Shown: positions 9,045 to 17,773, counted from the stretch's first letter. The stretch is DNA of 64,000 bases from Flexivirga oryzae (GCF_014190805.1 NZ_JACHVQ010000001.1:1550001-1614000); one strand, 5' to 3'. Notes: a model not told the origin generated them from the letters alone. A program made the numbers and translations.

Positions 9045-9050
9045 AGTCTA
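9045..9050 (-). promoter_or_regulatory. -10 box for leaderless ABC/ctaA operon
   Basis: TAGACT on the minus strand ends eight bases before the GTG at 9036. That spacing would put the transcription start at or within a base or two of the start codon. Confidence 0.5.
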
Positions 9051-9170
9051 GGTCGTGTCGCTGGGGCGCCCGGCCTCGGCCCGATCGGCCACCGTCCACC
9101 ACCGCGACGGGAAGTCGCCGTCCGACGTCCGGTCTTACCACCCGGTCACGGCCCGTGGCGCGCTCGCAGG

Positions 9171-9189
9171 TTAGGTAAGCCTGGCTGGA
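9171..9189 (+). promoter_or_regulatory. candidate DtxR/IdeR iron box upstream of sufR
   Basis: The 19-mer begins TTAGGTAAGCCT, whose first 12 bases match the classical DtxR/IdeR box at 11 positions; the second half-site is poor (about 13 of 19 overall). It lies about 33 bases before the sufR GTG, where an iron-dependent repressor would block the suf promoter. Confidence 0.35.
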
Positions 9190-9221
9190 ACCAACCCGGC
9201 GAATTACGTCACACTGATGTT

Positions 9222-9914
9222 GTGTTTATCGGTGGCGAGGTCGGCACGCGGGATCGCGTGCTGCGAACGATCTCCGAGCGCGGCCCGATCACGGCGGCCG
9301 AGCTCGCGGATTCGCTCGGCCTCACCCCGGCGGCCGTGCGGCGCCACCTGGACTGCCTCGCGCACGACGAACTCGTCGAGGAGCACGAGCCGACCGGCGC
9401 CGCCGAACGCAAACGCGGTCGCCCCGCCCGGGCGTTCGTGGTCTCCGCCGTCGGGCACGCCCGGCTGCGCGGCGACTACGACTCGCTGGCCGGCTCGGTG
9501 CTGCAGTTCCTGCGCGACACCGCCGGTGACGACGCCGTCACCGAGTTCGCCCGCCAGCGCGCCGACGCGATGGCCCAGCAGGCCCGCCCGATCGTCGAGT
9601 CGGCCGGCGCGGATCTGGACGACCGCACCCAGGCGCTCGCCGACGCATTGACCGAGCAGGGCTTCGCGGCCACCACCCGACCGGTGGGGAATGACACCCC
9701 GCTGGCCGGTGTTCAACTGTGCCAGGGGCATTGTCCCGTGCAGCACGTCGCCACGGAGTTCCCTCAGTTCTGCGAGGAAGAAGCCAAGGCGTTCTCCCGC
9801 ACGCTCGGCGTTCACGTGCAACGGCTGTCCTCACTCGCACACGGCGACCACGTGTGCACCACATTCGTACCAACTGCTGCGAAGCAGACGTCACCACGAA
9901 GGAGAGAAGTCTGA
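9222..9914 (+). CDS. sufR: SufR-type iron-sulfur-sensing transcriptional regulator
   Basis: Winged-helix regulator heading the SUF operon. The 230-residue protein has an N-terminal helix-turn-helix (ITAAELADSLGLTPAAVRRHL, residues 23-43) and a C-terminal cysteine set C167-X3-C171-X12-C184 (LCQGHCPVQH...FPQFCEEE). SufR proteins use such a set to bind an Fe-S cluster and repress the operon when holo. I chose GTG at 9222; the upstream extension to 9039 reads like promoter DNA. Its TGA overlaps the sufB ATG by one base (TGATG), implying coupling. A CACACT box six bases before the GTG may be a weak -10. Confidence 0.88.
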   Translation: MFIGGEVGTRDRVLRTISERGPITAAELADSLGLTPAAVRRHLDCLAHDELVEEHEPTGAAERKRGRPARAFVVSAVGHARLRGDYDSLAGSVLQFLRDTAGDDAVTEFARQRADAMAQQARPIVESAGADLDDRTQALADALTEQGFAATTRPVGNDTPLAGVQLCQGHCPVQHVATEFPQFCEEEAKAFSRTLGVHVQRLSSLAHGDHVCTTFVPTAAKQTSPRRREV

Positions 9915-11332
9915 TGAGCACCATCGAAGAGCTCAACCCGGGACTCAAGGGCCTCGGCCACTACGAATACGGCTGGGCCGACAGTGACGCCGCAGGCAGC
10001 AGTGCCCGTCGTGGACTCTCCGACGAGGTCGTCAACGACATCTCGCAGCGCAAGAACGAGCCGGAGTGGATGACGCAGCGCCGGCTGAAGGCACTGAAGC
10101 TGTTCGACAAGAAGCCCATGCCGTGGTGGGGATCGGACCTGTCCGGCATCGACTTCCAGAACATCAAGTACTTCGTGAAGTCCACCGAGAAGCAGGCCTC
10201 CTCGTGGGAGGAGCTGCCCGAGGACATCCGCAACACCTACGACCGGCTCGGCATCCCCGAGGCGGAGAAGCAGCGCCTGGTCGCCGGTGTCGCCGCGCAG
10301 TACGAGTCCGAGGTGGTCTACCACCAGATCCGGGAGGACCTGGAGAAGCAGGGCGTCATCTTCGTCGACACCGACACCGGCCTGCGCGAGCACGAGGACA
10401 TCTTCAAGGAGTACTTCGGCTCGGTCATCCCGGCCGGGGACAACAAGTTCGCCTCCCTCAACACCGCCGTGTGGTCGGGTGGCTCGTTCGTCTACGTCCC
10501 CAAGGGCGTCCACGTGGAGATCCCGCTGCAGGCCTACTTCCGGATCAACACCGAGAACATGGGCCAGTTCGAGCGGACCCTGATCATCGCCGACGAGGAC
10601 TCCTACGTGCACTACGTCGAGGGTTGCACCGCGCCGATCTACACCTCCGACTCGCTGCACTCCGCCGTGGTCGAGATCATCGTCAAGAAGAACGCCCGGG
10701 TGCGTTACACGACGATCCAGAACTGGTCCAACAACGTCTACAACCTGGTGACCAAGCGCGCGACCTGCGAGGCCGGCGCCACCATGGAATGGGTCGACGG
10801 CAACATCGGCTCGAAGGTCACCATGAAGTACCCGGCGGTGTTCCTGCTCGGCGAGCACGCGAAGGGCTCGACCCTGTCGATCGCGTTCGCCGGTGAGGGA
10901 CAGCACCAGGACGCCGGCGCCAAGATGGTGCACGCCGCGCCCAACACCAGCTCCACCATCGTGTCCAAGTCGGTCGCGCGCGGCGGCGGCCGCACGTCAT
11001 ACCGTGGCCTGGTGCAGGTGCTGGAAGGCGCCACCCACTCCAAGAGCTCCGTCGTGTGTGACGCGCTGCTCGTCGACCAGATCTCCCGGTCGGACACCTA
11101 CCCGTATGTCGACGTGCGCGAGGACGACGTCCAGATGGGCCACGAGGCAACGGTTTCCAAGGTGAGCGAGGACCAGATGTTCTATCTGATGTCCCGCGGG
11201 CTCACCGAGGAGGAGGCGATGGCGATGATCGTGCGCGGCTTCGTCGAGCCGATCGCCCGCGAGCTGCCGATGGAGTACGCCCTCGAACTCAACCGCCTGA
11301 TCGAGCTGCAGATGGAAGGCGCCGTCGGATAA
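9914..11332 (+). CDS. sufB: Fe-S cluster assembly scaffold SufB
   Basis: Core subunit of the SufBCD scaffold on which Fe-S clusters are built. The 472-residue protein begins MSTIEELNPGLKGLGHYEYG and contains WSGGSFVYVPKGVHVEIPLQ near 195, a region rich in conserved Cys/His (YVEGCTAPIY) near 235, and the C-terminal FVEPIARELPMEYALELNRL. Many mycobacterial SufB proteins carry an intein; this one is uninterrupted. GGAGAGAAG upstream of the ATG is a good ribosome-binding site. Confidence 0.96.
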   Translation: MSTIEELNPGLKGLGHYEYGWADSDAAGSSARRGLSDEVVNDISQRKNEPEWMTQRRLKALKLFDKKPMPWWGSDLSGIDFQNIKYFVKSTEKQASSWEELPEDIRNTYDRLGIPEAEKQRLVAGVAAQYESEVVYHQIREDLEKQGVIFVDTDTGLREHEDIFKEYFGSVIPAGDNKFASLNTAVWSGGSFVYVPKGVHVEIPLQAYFRINTENMGQFERTLIIADEDSYVHYVEGCTAPIYTSDSLHSAVVEIIVKKNARVRYTTIQNWSNNVYNLVTKRATCEAGATMEWVDGNIGSKVTMKYPAVFLLGEHAKGSTLSIAFAGEGQHQDAGAKMVHAAPNTSSTIVSKSVARGGGRTSYRGLVQVLEGATHSKSSVVCDALLVDQISRSDTYPYVDVREDDVQMGHEATVSKVSEDQMFYLMSRGLTEEEAMAMIVRGFVEPIARELPMEYALELNRLIELQMEGAVG

Positions 11333-11396
11333 CACTCACCCGACCGACGACCCGCCCTCAATCACAGCTCAACCCGGAAGGACCCCTGACCCCACG

Positions 11397-12572
11397 ATGC
11401 CCCTGCTCTCACCCGACGCGAAGACCCATGTCGATCCCGCCGCGCAGCTGTCGGTCCCCGAGAAATCCCGCGCCGAGCGCAAGACGTCCTTCGACGTCGC
11501 GGACTTCCCGGTGCCGCACGGCCGCGAGGAGGACTGGCGGTTCACCCCGGTAGACCGGCTGACCGGGCTGCTGGCCGACGAGCCCACCGGCGACGGTGCG
11601 CTGACGGTCGACGTCTCCGACAAGTCGGTGGTGGCCGAGCCGCTCGCCGCCGGTGAAGCGCCGCGCGGCACCGCACTGGTCCCGGGTGACCGGGCGGCGG
11701 TGCTGGCGCACGCCAACTCGCCGAAGGCGCTGCACCTGAAGTTCGAGGCCGGCACGGAGTATGCCGAGCCGGTCCGCGCGCAGGTGCACGGTGTCGCGGG
11801 CAAGCGGTCCAACGGCCACGTGGTGGTCGAGGCCGGCCCCAACTCCCAGGCGTTGCTGATCCTCGAACACACCGGCTCGGGTGAGCACACCGCCAACGTC
11901 GAGGTCGTCGTGGGCGAGGGCGCGCACCTGACCGTGGTCTCGGTGCAGCAGTGGGACGACGACGCGCTGCACCTGGCGCAGCACCAGGCCCTGGTCGGAC
12001 GCGACGCGACCTACCGCCACATCGCGGTGACGCTGGGCGGCCGGATCGTGCGGATCAACTCCAACGTCACCTACGACGGGCCGGGGGGCGAGGCGACACT
12101 GCTCGGCGTCTACTTCGCCGATGCCGGTCAGCACCTGGAGCACCGGACGTTCATCGACCACAACGCCCCCCGCACCACCTCGCTGGTCACGTACAAGGGT
12201 GCGCTGCAAGGGGAATCGGCCCGCTCGGTGTGGGTCGGCGACGTGCTGATCCGGGCCGAGGCCGAGGGCATCAACACCTACGAGCTCAACCGCAACCTGG
12301 TGCTCACCGACGGTGCGCGCGCCGACTCGGTGCCCAACCTGGAGATCGAGACCGGTGAGATCGAGGGCGCGGGCCACGCGAGCTCGACCGGCCGGTTCGA
12401 CGACGAGCAGCTGTTCTACCTGCAGGCTCGCGGCATCCCCGAGGCCGAGGCCCGCCGCCTCGTTGTCCGCGGCTTCTTCGCCGACGTGATCGGCAAGATC
12501 GGCGTGCCGGCGGTCGTCGACCCGCTGATGGCGGCCATCGACGCCGAACTCGCAGCCGGAGGCAAAATATGA
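11397..12572 (+). CDS. sufD: Fe-S cluster assembly protein SufD
   Basis: Partner of SufB and SufC in the scaffold complex. The 391-residue protein shows PHGREEDWRFTPVDRL near the N-terminus, a beta-helix core and the C-terminal segment ARGIPEAEARRLVVRGFFAD shared with SufB. ATG at 11397 follows an AACCCGGAAGGA site. A 64-bp gap separates it from sufB, the only sizeable spacer in the operon. The stop overlaps the next ATG (ATGA). Confidence 0.94.
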   Translation: MPLLSPDAKTHVDPAAQLSVPEKSRAERKTSFDVADFPVPHGREEDWRFTPVDRLTGLLADEPTGDGALTVDVSDKSVVAEPLAAGEAPRGTALVPGDRAAVLAHANSPKALHLKFEAGTEYAEPVRAQVHGVAGKRSNGHVVVEAGPNSQALLILEHTGSGEHTANVEVVVGEGAHLTVVSVQQWDDDALHLAQHQALVGRDATYRHIAVTLGGRIVRINSNVTYDGPGGEATLLGVYFADAGQHLEHRTFIDHNAPRTTSLVTYKGALQGESARSVWVGDVLIRAEAEGINTYELNRNLVLTDGARADSVPNLEIETGEIEGAGHASSTGRFDDEQLFYLQARGIPEAEARRLVVRGFFADVIGKIGVPAVVDPLMAAIDAELAAGGKI

Positions 12573-12910
12573 CGGATGCCGATGCGGTGACCGACGAGTT
12601 CGAGCTGGTCTGCGCTCTCGACGAGTTGCCCAAGGGCGAGCCGGCACTGGCCATCATCAACGGTGTGCGCGTCGCGATGGTCCTGGACGTCGAGGGTGTC
12701 GTCCACGCGGTGAACGACACCTGCAGCCACGCCAACGTGTCCCTGTCCGAGGGCGAGGTCGACGGCTGCACGATCGAGTGCTGGCTGCACGGCTCGCGCT
12801 TCGACCTCAACACCGGCGTGCCGACCGGGCCACCGGCCACCGCGCCCATCGCCGTCTACCCCGTACGTATCAAGGACGGTGACGTCTACGTCGCCGTCCC
12901 CGCAAGCTGA
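12569..12910 (+). CDS. Rieske-type [2Fe-2S] ferredoxin in the SUF operon
   Basis: Small electron-transfer protein, 113 residues, of the non-heme iron oxygenase ferredoxin type that is regularly found between sufD and sufC in Actinobacteria. The Rieske ligands are visible as C52-X-H54 (DTCSHANVS) and C71-X2-H74 (IECWLHGSRFD). It is translationally coupled to sufD by an ATGA overlap. It may supply electrons for cluster assembly or be an Fe-S client made with the machinery; the sequence does not decide this. Confidence 0.92.
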   Translation: MTDADAVTDEFELVCALDELPKGEPALAIINGVRVAMVLDVEGVVHAVNDTCSHANVSLSEGEVDGCTIECWLHGSRFDLNTGVPTGPPATAPIAVYPVRIKDGDVYVAVPAS

Positions 12911-12929
12911 AGAAGAGAGCTGGAAATAC

Positions 12930-13691
12930 ATGTCAACGCTGGAGATTCGCGACCTGCACGTGTCTGTCGACACCGACAAGGGCACGAAGGAGATCCTCAA
13001 GGGCGTCAACCTGACGGTGAAGTCGGGGGAGACGCACGCGATCATGGGCCCCAACGGCTCGGGCAAGTCCACGCTCGCCTACAGCATCGCCGGTCACCCG
13101 AAGTACACCGTGACCAGCGGCACCGTCACCCTCGACGGCGAGGACGTGCTGGCGATGAAGGTGGACGAGCGCGCGCGGGCCGGTCTCTTCCTGGCCATGC
13201 AGTACCCCGTGGAGGTCCCGGGCGTCACGGTGTCCAACTTCCTGCGCACCGCAAAGACCGCGATCGACGGTGAAGCGCCGAAGCTGCGGCACTGGGTCAA
13301 GGACGTCAAGCAGGCGATGACCGACCTGCGCATGGACGACGGTTTCGCCGAGCGCGGCGTCAACGAGGGCTTCTCCGGCGGTGAGAAGAAGCGCCACGAG
13401 ATCCTGCAGCTGGAGCTGCTGAAGCCGAAGATCGCGATCCTGGACGAGACCGACTCCGGCCTGGACGTCGACGCGCTGCGCATCGTCTCCGAGGGCGTCA
13501 ACCGCGCCAAGGAGACGACCGACGCCGGCGTGCTGCTGATCACGCACTACACGCGGATCCTGCGCTACATCAAGCCGGACTTCGTGCACGTCTTCGTCAA
13601 CGGCCGGGTGGCCGAAGAGGGCGGCCCGGAGCTGGCCGACCGCCTCGAGGAAGAGGGTTACGACCGCTTCCTCACCCCGGCCGGCGCCTGA
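12930..13691 (+). CDS. sufC: Fe-S cluster assembly ATPase SufC
   Basis: Soluble ABC-type ATPase that drives conformational change in SufB2C2D/SufBCD. The 253-residue protein has Walker A MGPNGSGKSTLAYS near residue 40, the SufC-specific signature GFSGGEKKRHEILQ near 150 and Walker B IAILDETDSGLDVDALR near 170. ATG at 12930 is used; upstream in-frame codons have no conserved sequence. GAAGAAGAGAG upstream supplies the ribosome-binding site. Confidence 0.96.
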   Translation: MSTLEIRDLHVSVDTDKGTKEILKGVNLTVKSGETHAIMGPNGSGKSTLAYSIAGHPKYTVTSGTVTLDGEDVLAMKVDERARAGLFLAMQYPVEVPGVTVSNFLRTAKTAIDGEAPKLRHWVKDVKQAMTDLRMDDGFAERGVNEGFSGGEKKRHEILQLELLKPKIAILDETDSGLDVDALRIVSEGVNRAKETTDAGVLLITHYTRILRYIKPDFVHVFVNGRVAEEGGPELADRLEEEGYDRFLTPAGA

Positions 13692-13743
13692 GTCGGCGCT
13701 GGTCGTCATACATCACCGAACGCATGTGAGGAGCCACAGCGGA

Positions 13744-15039
13744 ATGTCCGGGTTCGACGTCGACGAAGTGCGCCGAGACTTCCCGATCCTGCAGCGGACG
13801 GTGCGTGACGGGCGCCCGCTGGTCTACCTCGACTCCGGTGCCACGTCGCAGAAACCGCGTGCGGTGCTCGACGCCGAACGCGCGTTCTACGAGCAGCACA
13901 ACGCGGCCGCGCACCGCGGCGCGCACCAGGTCGCCGAGGAGGCCACCGAGGCGTTCGAGGGTGCCCGGGCGACCGTTGCCCGGTTCATCGGTGCCGACAC
14001 CGGCGAGGTCGTGTTCACCAAGAGCGCGACGGAGTCGATCAACCTGGTCGCCTACGCGTTCGGCAATGCGTCCGCCCCCGGTGACCTCGGCATCCCGGGC
14101 GCGGACCCGGCGGTGACCGACCGTTTCCGGATCGGGCCCGGCGACGAGATCGTCACCACGGTGATGGAGCACCACGCCAATCTCGTGCCGTGGCAGGAGT
14201 TGGCGCGTCGCACGGGTGCGACGCTGCGCTGGATCGACGTCACGGACGACGGGCAGCTCGACGCCGACTCGATCGACGACGTCATCGGAGAGCACACCAA
14301 AGTGGTTGCGTTCACACATGTTTCGAACGTCCTCGGCACGATCAACCCCGTGCAGGAGATCGCTCGAAGGGCGGCAGCCGTGGGAGCCATCAGCGTGCTC
14401 GACGCCTGCCAGTCGGTGCCGCACCTGCCGGTGGATTTCGCCTCGCTCGGCGCGGACTTCCTGGCGTTCAGCGGGCACAAGATGCTCGGGCCGTACGGCG
14501 TGGGCGTGCTGGCCGGCCGCCGCGAGCTGCTCGAGGCGATGCCGCCGTTCCTGTACGGCGGCTCGATGATCGAGCTGGTCCGGATGGAGGGTTCGACCTA
14601 CGCGGCGCCACCGCAGCGCTTCGAGGCCGGTGTCCCGAACGAGTCGCAGGCCGTCGGTCTCGCGGCCGCCTGTGATTACCTGTCGGCCCTCGGCATGGAT
14701 GCCGTGGCGGCACACGACCGGGTGATCACCCGGGCCGTGCTGGACGGACTGGCGCAGCGTTCCTGGGTGCGGGTGCTGGGTCCGCTCGACGCACAGCAGC
14801 GCACCGGCGCCGTCGCATTCGTCGTCGAGGGCGTGCATCCGCACGACGTGGGGCAGGTGCTGGACGACTCCGGAGTCGCCGTCCGCACCGGGCACCACTG
14901 CGCGTGGCCGCTGCACCGGGCGTCCCGGATCGCCGCGACCACCCGGGCGAGCTTCGGCCCCTACACGACCCTCGCCGAGGTCGACGCGTTCCTGGCAGCG
15001 CTCGACCGGGTGCCGGAGGTCTTCGGGGTGGCGGTCTGA
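13744..15039 (+). CDS. sufS: cysteine desulfurase SufS
   Basis: PLP enzyme that takes sulfur from cysteine for Fe-S assembly. The 431-residue group II desulfurase shows the Schiff-base lysine in SGHKMLGPYGVG near residue 245 and the catalytic cysteine in RTGHHCAWPLH near residue 386. ATG at 13744 follows a GAGGAG site. In-frame GTG at 13726 is a less likely start. The stop overlaps the sufU ATG (TGATG), fitting SufU as its sulfur acceptor. Confidence 0.94.
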   Translation: MSGFDVDEVRRDFPILQRTVRDGRPLVYLDSGATSQKPRAVLDAERAFYEQHNAAAHRGAHQVAEEATEAFEGARATVARFIGADTGEVVFTKSATESINLVAYAFGNASAPGDLGIPGADPAVTDRFRIGPGDEIVTTVMEHHANLVPWQELARRTGATLRWIDVTDDGQLDADSIDDVIGEHTKVVAFTHVSNVLGTINPVQEIARRAAAVGAISVLDACQSVPHLPVDFASLGADFLAFSGHKMLGPYGVGVLAGRRELLEAMPPFLYGGSMIELVRMEGSTYAAPPQRFEAGVPNESQAVGLAAACDYLSALGMDAVAAHDRVITRAVLDGLAQRSWVRVLGPLDAQQRTGAVAFVVEGVHPHDVGQVLDDSGVAVRTGHHCAWPLHRASRIAATTRASFGPYTTLAEVDAFLAALDRVPEVFGVAV

Positions 15040-15497
15040 TGGACCTCTACCAGGAGTTGATCCTCGATCATTCCAAGCATCCCGAGCATGCGGGACTGCG
15101 CGAGCCGTACGACGCCCAGACGCACCACGTCAACACCACGTGCGGCGACGAGGTGACGCTGCGGGTCCACCTGGTCGGCGACACCGTGCAGGACGTGTCG
15201 TACGACTCGCTCGGCTGTTCGATCTCGATCGCCTCTGCGTCGGTGCTCGCGGAGCAGGTCATCGGCCGCAGCGTCGCCGACTCGCTGCGGACCTACGGCG
15301 CGATGCGCGAGATGCTCACCTCGAAGGGGCAGATCGCCGGTGACGAGGAAATCATCGGCGACGGCGTGGCGTTCTCCGGAGTGTCGAAGTATCCCGCGCG
15401 CGTGAAGTGCGCCTTGTTGCCGTGGGCGGCATACACCGATGCCTTGGCGCAGGCAGGCGTTGACATCAGCAACCTGACAACCAGATCGGAAGTGTGA
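15039..15497 (+). CDS. sufU: zinc-dependent sulfurtransferase SufU
   Basis: IscU-like protein that accepts persulfide sulfur from SufS in Gram-positive and actinobacterial SUF systems. The 152-residue protein starts MDLYQELILDHSKHPEHAGL and keeps the zinc ligand set C35/D37 (TTCGDEV), C60 (SLGCSISIAS) and the C-terminal cysteine in ARVKCALLPW. The insert typical of SufU relative to IscU is present. Coupled to sufS upstream and to the MIP18-like gene downstream. Confidence 0.93.
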   Translation: MDLYQELILDHSKHPEHAGLREPYDAQTHHVNTTCGDEVTLRVHLVGDTVQDVSYDSLGCSISIASASVLAEQVIGRSVADSLRTYGAMREMLTSKGQIAGDEEIIGDGVAFSGVSKYPARVKCALLPWAAYTDALAQAGVDISNLTTRSEV

Positions 15498-15499
15498 TC

Positions 15500-15826
15500 A
15501 TGGGCGAAGTAGTGACCCCTCCCAACGTCGCCGACGTGGAGGAAGCGATGCGCGACGTCGTCGACCCGGAGCTCGGGATCAACGTCGTCGACCTCGGTCT
15601 GGTCTACGGCATCACGGTGGACGGCGACAACAACGCCGTCCTCGACATGACCCTCACCTCGGCGGCCTGTCCGCTGACCGACGTGATCGCGGACCAGACC
15701 GCGGCCGCGCTGGAGGGCCTGGTCGAGACGCACCGCATCAACTGGGTGTGGATGCCGCCGTGGGGCCCGGAGAAGATCACCGACGACGGCCGCGAGCAGC
15801 TGCGCGCCCTCGGCTTCAACATCTGA
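15500..15826 (+). CDS. sufT: MIP18/DUF59 family Fe-S carrier or maturation protein (SufT-like)
   Basis: Last gene of the SUF operon. The 108-residue protein contains the DUF59 hallmark DVVDPELGINVVDLGLVYG near residues 20-38 and TSAACPLTDVIADQT with its conserved cysteine. SufT-type proteins help Fe-S cluster delivery when demand is high. ATG at 15500 lies two bases after the sufU stop with GGAAG eight bases upstream; GTG at 15494, overlapping the stop, is the alternative. Confidence 0.88.
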   Translation: MGEVVTPPNVADVEEAMRDVVDPELGINVVDLGLVYGITVDGDNNAVLDMTLTSAACPLTDVIADQTAAALEGLVETHRINWVWMPPWGPEKITDDGREQLRALGFNI

Positions 15827-15839
15827 CCACCACCACCTG

Positions 15840-15931
15840 CCGACAGGCTCAGCAACCCACCGAGGGGCTCAGAAATGGCGCCCCGGAACGGTGGGATGAC
15901 TGGGCCTGTCGGCGTTAAGTGGGCCTGTCGG
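15840..15931. repeat. phased repeat and hairpin after the SUF operon
   Basis: GGCTCAG occurs at 15846 and 15866, 20 bp apart. TGGGCCTGTCGG occurs at 15901 and 15920, 19 bp apart. CCGACAGGC at 15840-15848 is complementary to both of the latter, so alternative stem-loops can form. The array fills the gap between the convergent sufT-like and AMIN-like genes and probably terminates both. Its layout resembles the arrays at 6475-6560 and 57023-57110, though the sequence differs. Confidence 0.55.
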
Positions 15932-15946
15932 TGGTTTGCGACGGTG

Positions 15947-16522
15947 TCACCACTTGTGGGCGACGTCGATCACCAGACGTTGGCCGTTCGGGTCCTGCAG
16001 CACGAAGACCCGCATGGGCAGCCGGGCGCGCACGCCGAGCCCGAAGGTCGTCTGGCCCTCGAACGACGCGACATAGGCGACCTGCCGGAAGGTGTTGTAA
16101 CCCTTCACGTTCGCGGCGTGCCGTGGGTCGGACGGGCTGTAGGTGGGTGTGCCGTTGGAGCTGACCGCGCTGGCATGGATGTCGATCTGCAGCTTGGCGC
16201 CGCCGGCGAGCGGCACGGCCTTGCCGGACGGGCCGCGGACCGCACTGACGTACTGCACGTGGTAGCCGGTGCTCTTCCCGTAACCCTTCAGATCGATGAC
16301 CAGCCGGTCGTAGCACGCGTGCCGGCCGGTGCGGACACCGCGCACGGTGTCCGAGGTGGAGGCTGCCTTCGCCTTGGTGGTCGAACCCCACTGGATCCCG
16401 CAGTACGGCGCTGCCTGCGCCGACCCGGAGGTTGCCAGGGGTATGACGGTGGCGGCAGTCAGACCGCACACCGCAAGCGCAGCCTTGCTGCGCATACCAC
16501 CCCGAGTGATGGTGTGAGACAT
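15947..16522 (-). CDS. secreted AMIN-like domain protein
   Basis: Predicted exported protein of 191 residues. The N-terminus has a signal peptide: basic start, hydrophobic core LAVCGLTAATVIPLATSG and a likely cleavage after SAQA. The mature part (DRLVIDLKGYG...YHVQYV...LPMRVFVLQDPNGQRLVIDV) resembles the AMIN-like domain of actinobacterial secreted and lipoproteins, which may bind cell-wall polysaccharide. Function unknown. ATG at 16522 has an AGGAAAGGAAA site; that site abuts a hairpin (16535-16571) that could control translation. Confidence 0.7.
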   Translation of the reverse strand: MSHTITRGGMRSKAALAVCGLTAATVIPLATSGSAQAAPYCGIQWGSTTKAKAASTSDTVRGVRTGRHACYDRLVIDLKGYGKSTGYHVQYVSAVRGPSGKAVPLAGGAKLQIDIHASAVSSNGTPTYSPSDPRHAANVKGYNTFRQVAYVASFEGQTTFGLGVRARLPMRVFVLQDPNGQRLVIDVAHKW

Positions 16523-16534
16523 GACGTTTCCTTT

Positions 16535-16571
16535 CCTTCATGCGGACCACGAGATGTGGTGTGCATGAAGG
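16535..16571 (-). promoter_or_regulatory. 5'-leader hairpin next to the ribosome-binding site of the AMIN-like gene
   Basis: CCTTCATGC (16535-16543) pairs with GCATGAAGG (16563-16571), and ACCAC (16546-16550) pairs with GTGGT (16556-16560) around a five-base loop. On the minus strand its 3' arm runs straight into the AAGGAAAGGAAA ribosome-binding region, so folding could limit ribosome access. This is a prediction only. Confidence 0.45.
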
Positions 16572-16651
16572 ACGCCCTCGTCATACCTGAGGTTGCTCCG
16601 ATTCCCAGGAAAACTTGACGGGTGTCACATGGGACGTTCAGGTGGGCGTGC

Positions 16652-17611
16652 TCACTCCACGTCGGCGACGTCGAAGGTGTTGCAGGCGTTGATGCTGCCG
16701 CTCTCGTAACCGGTCTTGAACCACTTCTGCCGTGCCGCGGAGGAGCCGTGCGTCCAGGTCTCGGGGGTGACGCGGCCCTGGGCCTTCTGCTGGATCCGGT
16801 CGTCGCCGACGGCGGCCGCCGCGGACAGTGCGGAGTCGATGTCCTTGTCGGTGATCTTGTTCAGCAGCGGGGTGATGCTGGAGTCCCGGGTGCCGTCGGC
16901 GTAGGACACCCAGATGCCGGCGAAGCAGTCGGCCTGCAACTCGGTGCGGACCGACCCGGACTCGGCACCCTGCGGGTCCTGCTGGGCCTTGCCGAGCAGG
17001 CCGAGGATGTCCTGGATGTGGTGGCCGTACTCATGGGCCAGCACGTACTCCTTGGCGAGCTGGCCGCCGTCGGAGCCGTACTGGCTCTGCAGCTCCTGGA
17101 AGAAGCCCGCGTCGATGTAGACCTGCTTGTCGAGGGGGCAGTAGAACGGCCCCATCTCGGTGCTCGCCGTGCCGCACCCGGACTGCATCGAGCCGGAGAA
17201 GACCTTGGTGACGGCCGGGGTGTACTGCTTGCCGGTCTGCTCCGGCAGGTAGACCTTCCAGAACCCCTCCACGCTGGCGACCGTGCCCTTGATGAGGCAC
17301 AGGTCGTTCGTGTTGGCGTCCGCGCCGGTCTTGCACTCGTCGAGCTGCTGCTGGATGGCGTCGCCGCCGGAGTCGATCTGGTCCTGGCCGTAGGGGTTGG
17401 CCTGGTCCCCGGTGATCTGGCCGGCATAGCCGCCACCGCCGGAGCCGCCGGTGAGGTTTCCGCCGAAGAGCACCATCAGGATCATCACGATCACGCCACC
17501 GACGCCGCCGACGGCGATGCCGCCGGGCATCAGTCCGCCGCCACCACCGCCGCCGCTCCCACCGCTGGAGACGTCGCTGGTGCCGATGTTGGCGTTGTCG
17601 TTGAACGTCAC
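16652..17611 (-). CDS. membrane-anchored neutral zinc metallopeptidase (YpfJ/KPN_02809 family)
   Basis: The 319-residue protein has a glycine-rich N-terminal region, one membrane segment (GGIAVGGVGGVIVMILMVLF, about residues 28-47) and a C-terminal metallopeptidase domain with the zinc motif HEYGHHIQD near residue 195 and LQADCFAGIW downstream, as in the YpfJ family. Substrate unknown; the domain probably faces outside. GTG at 17611 is preferred because of the AAGGGAA site upstream. The longer frame to 17731 overlaps the ABC-F promoter region. Confidence 0.85.
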   Translation of the reverse strand: MTFNDNANIGTSDVSSGGSGGGGGGGLMPGGIAVGGVGGVIVMILMVLFGGNLTGGSGGGGYAGQITGDQANPYGQDQIDSGGDAIQQQLDECKTGADANTNDLCLIKGTVASVEGFWKVYLPEQTGKQYTPAVTKVFSGSMQSGCGTASTEMGPFYCPLDKQVYIDAGFFQELQSQYGSDGGQLAKEYVLAHEYGHHIQDILGLLGKAQQDPQGAESGSVRTELQADCFAGIWVSYADGTRDSSITPLLNKITDKDIDSALSAAAAVGDDRIQQKAQGRVTPETWTHGSSAARQKWFKTGYESGSINACNTFDVADVE

Positions 17612-17773
17612 GGCAGGTTCCCTTCGTTGCGGCGACGCCTGAAACGGATTGGGGCGTCGCTGACCCGAGACGTAGACTAGCGACTGAACGGCTTCGGGCG
17701 CCTGAAGCAACGCGCGGACATCCCAGCGCACGCGACAGGCGCCTTGTCATGTGTCAAGAAGGAAGGTACGAGC

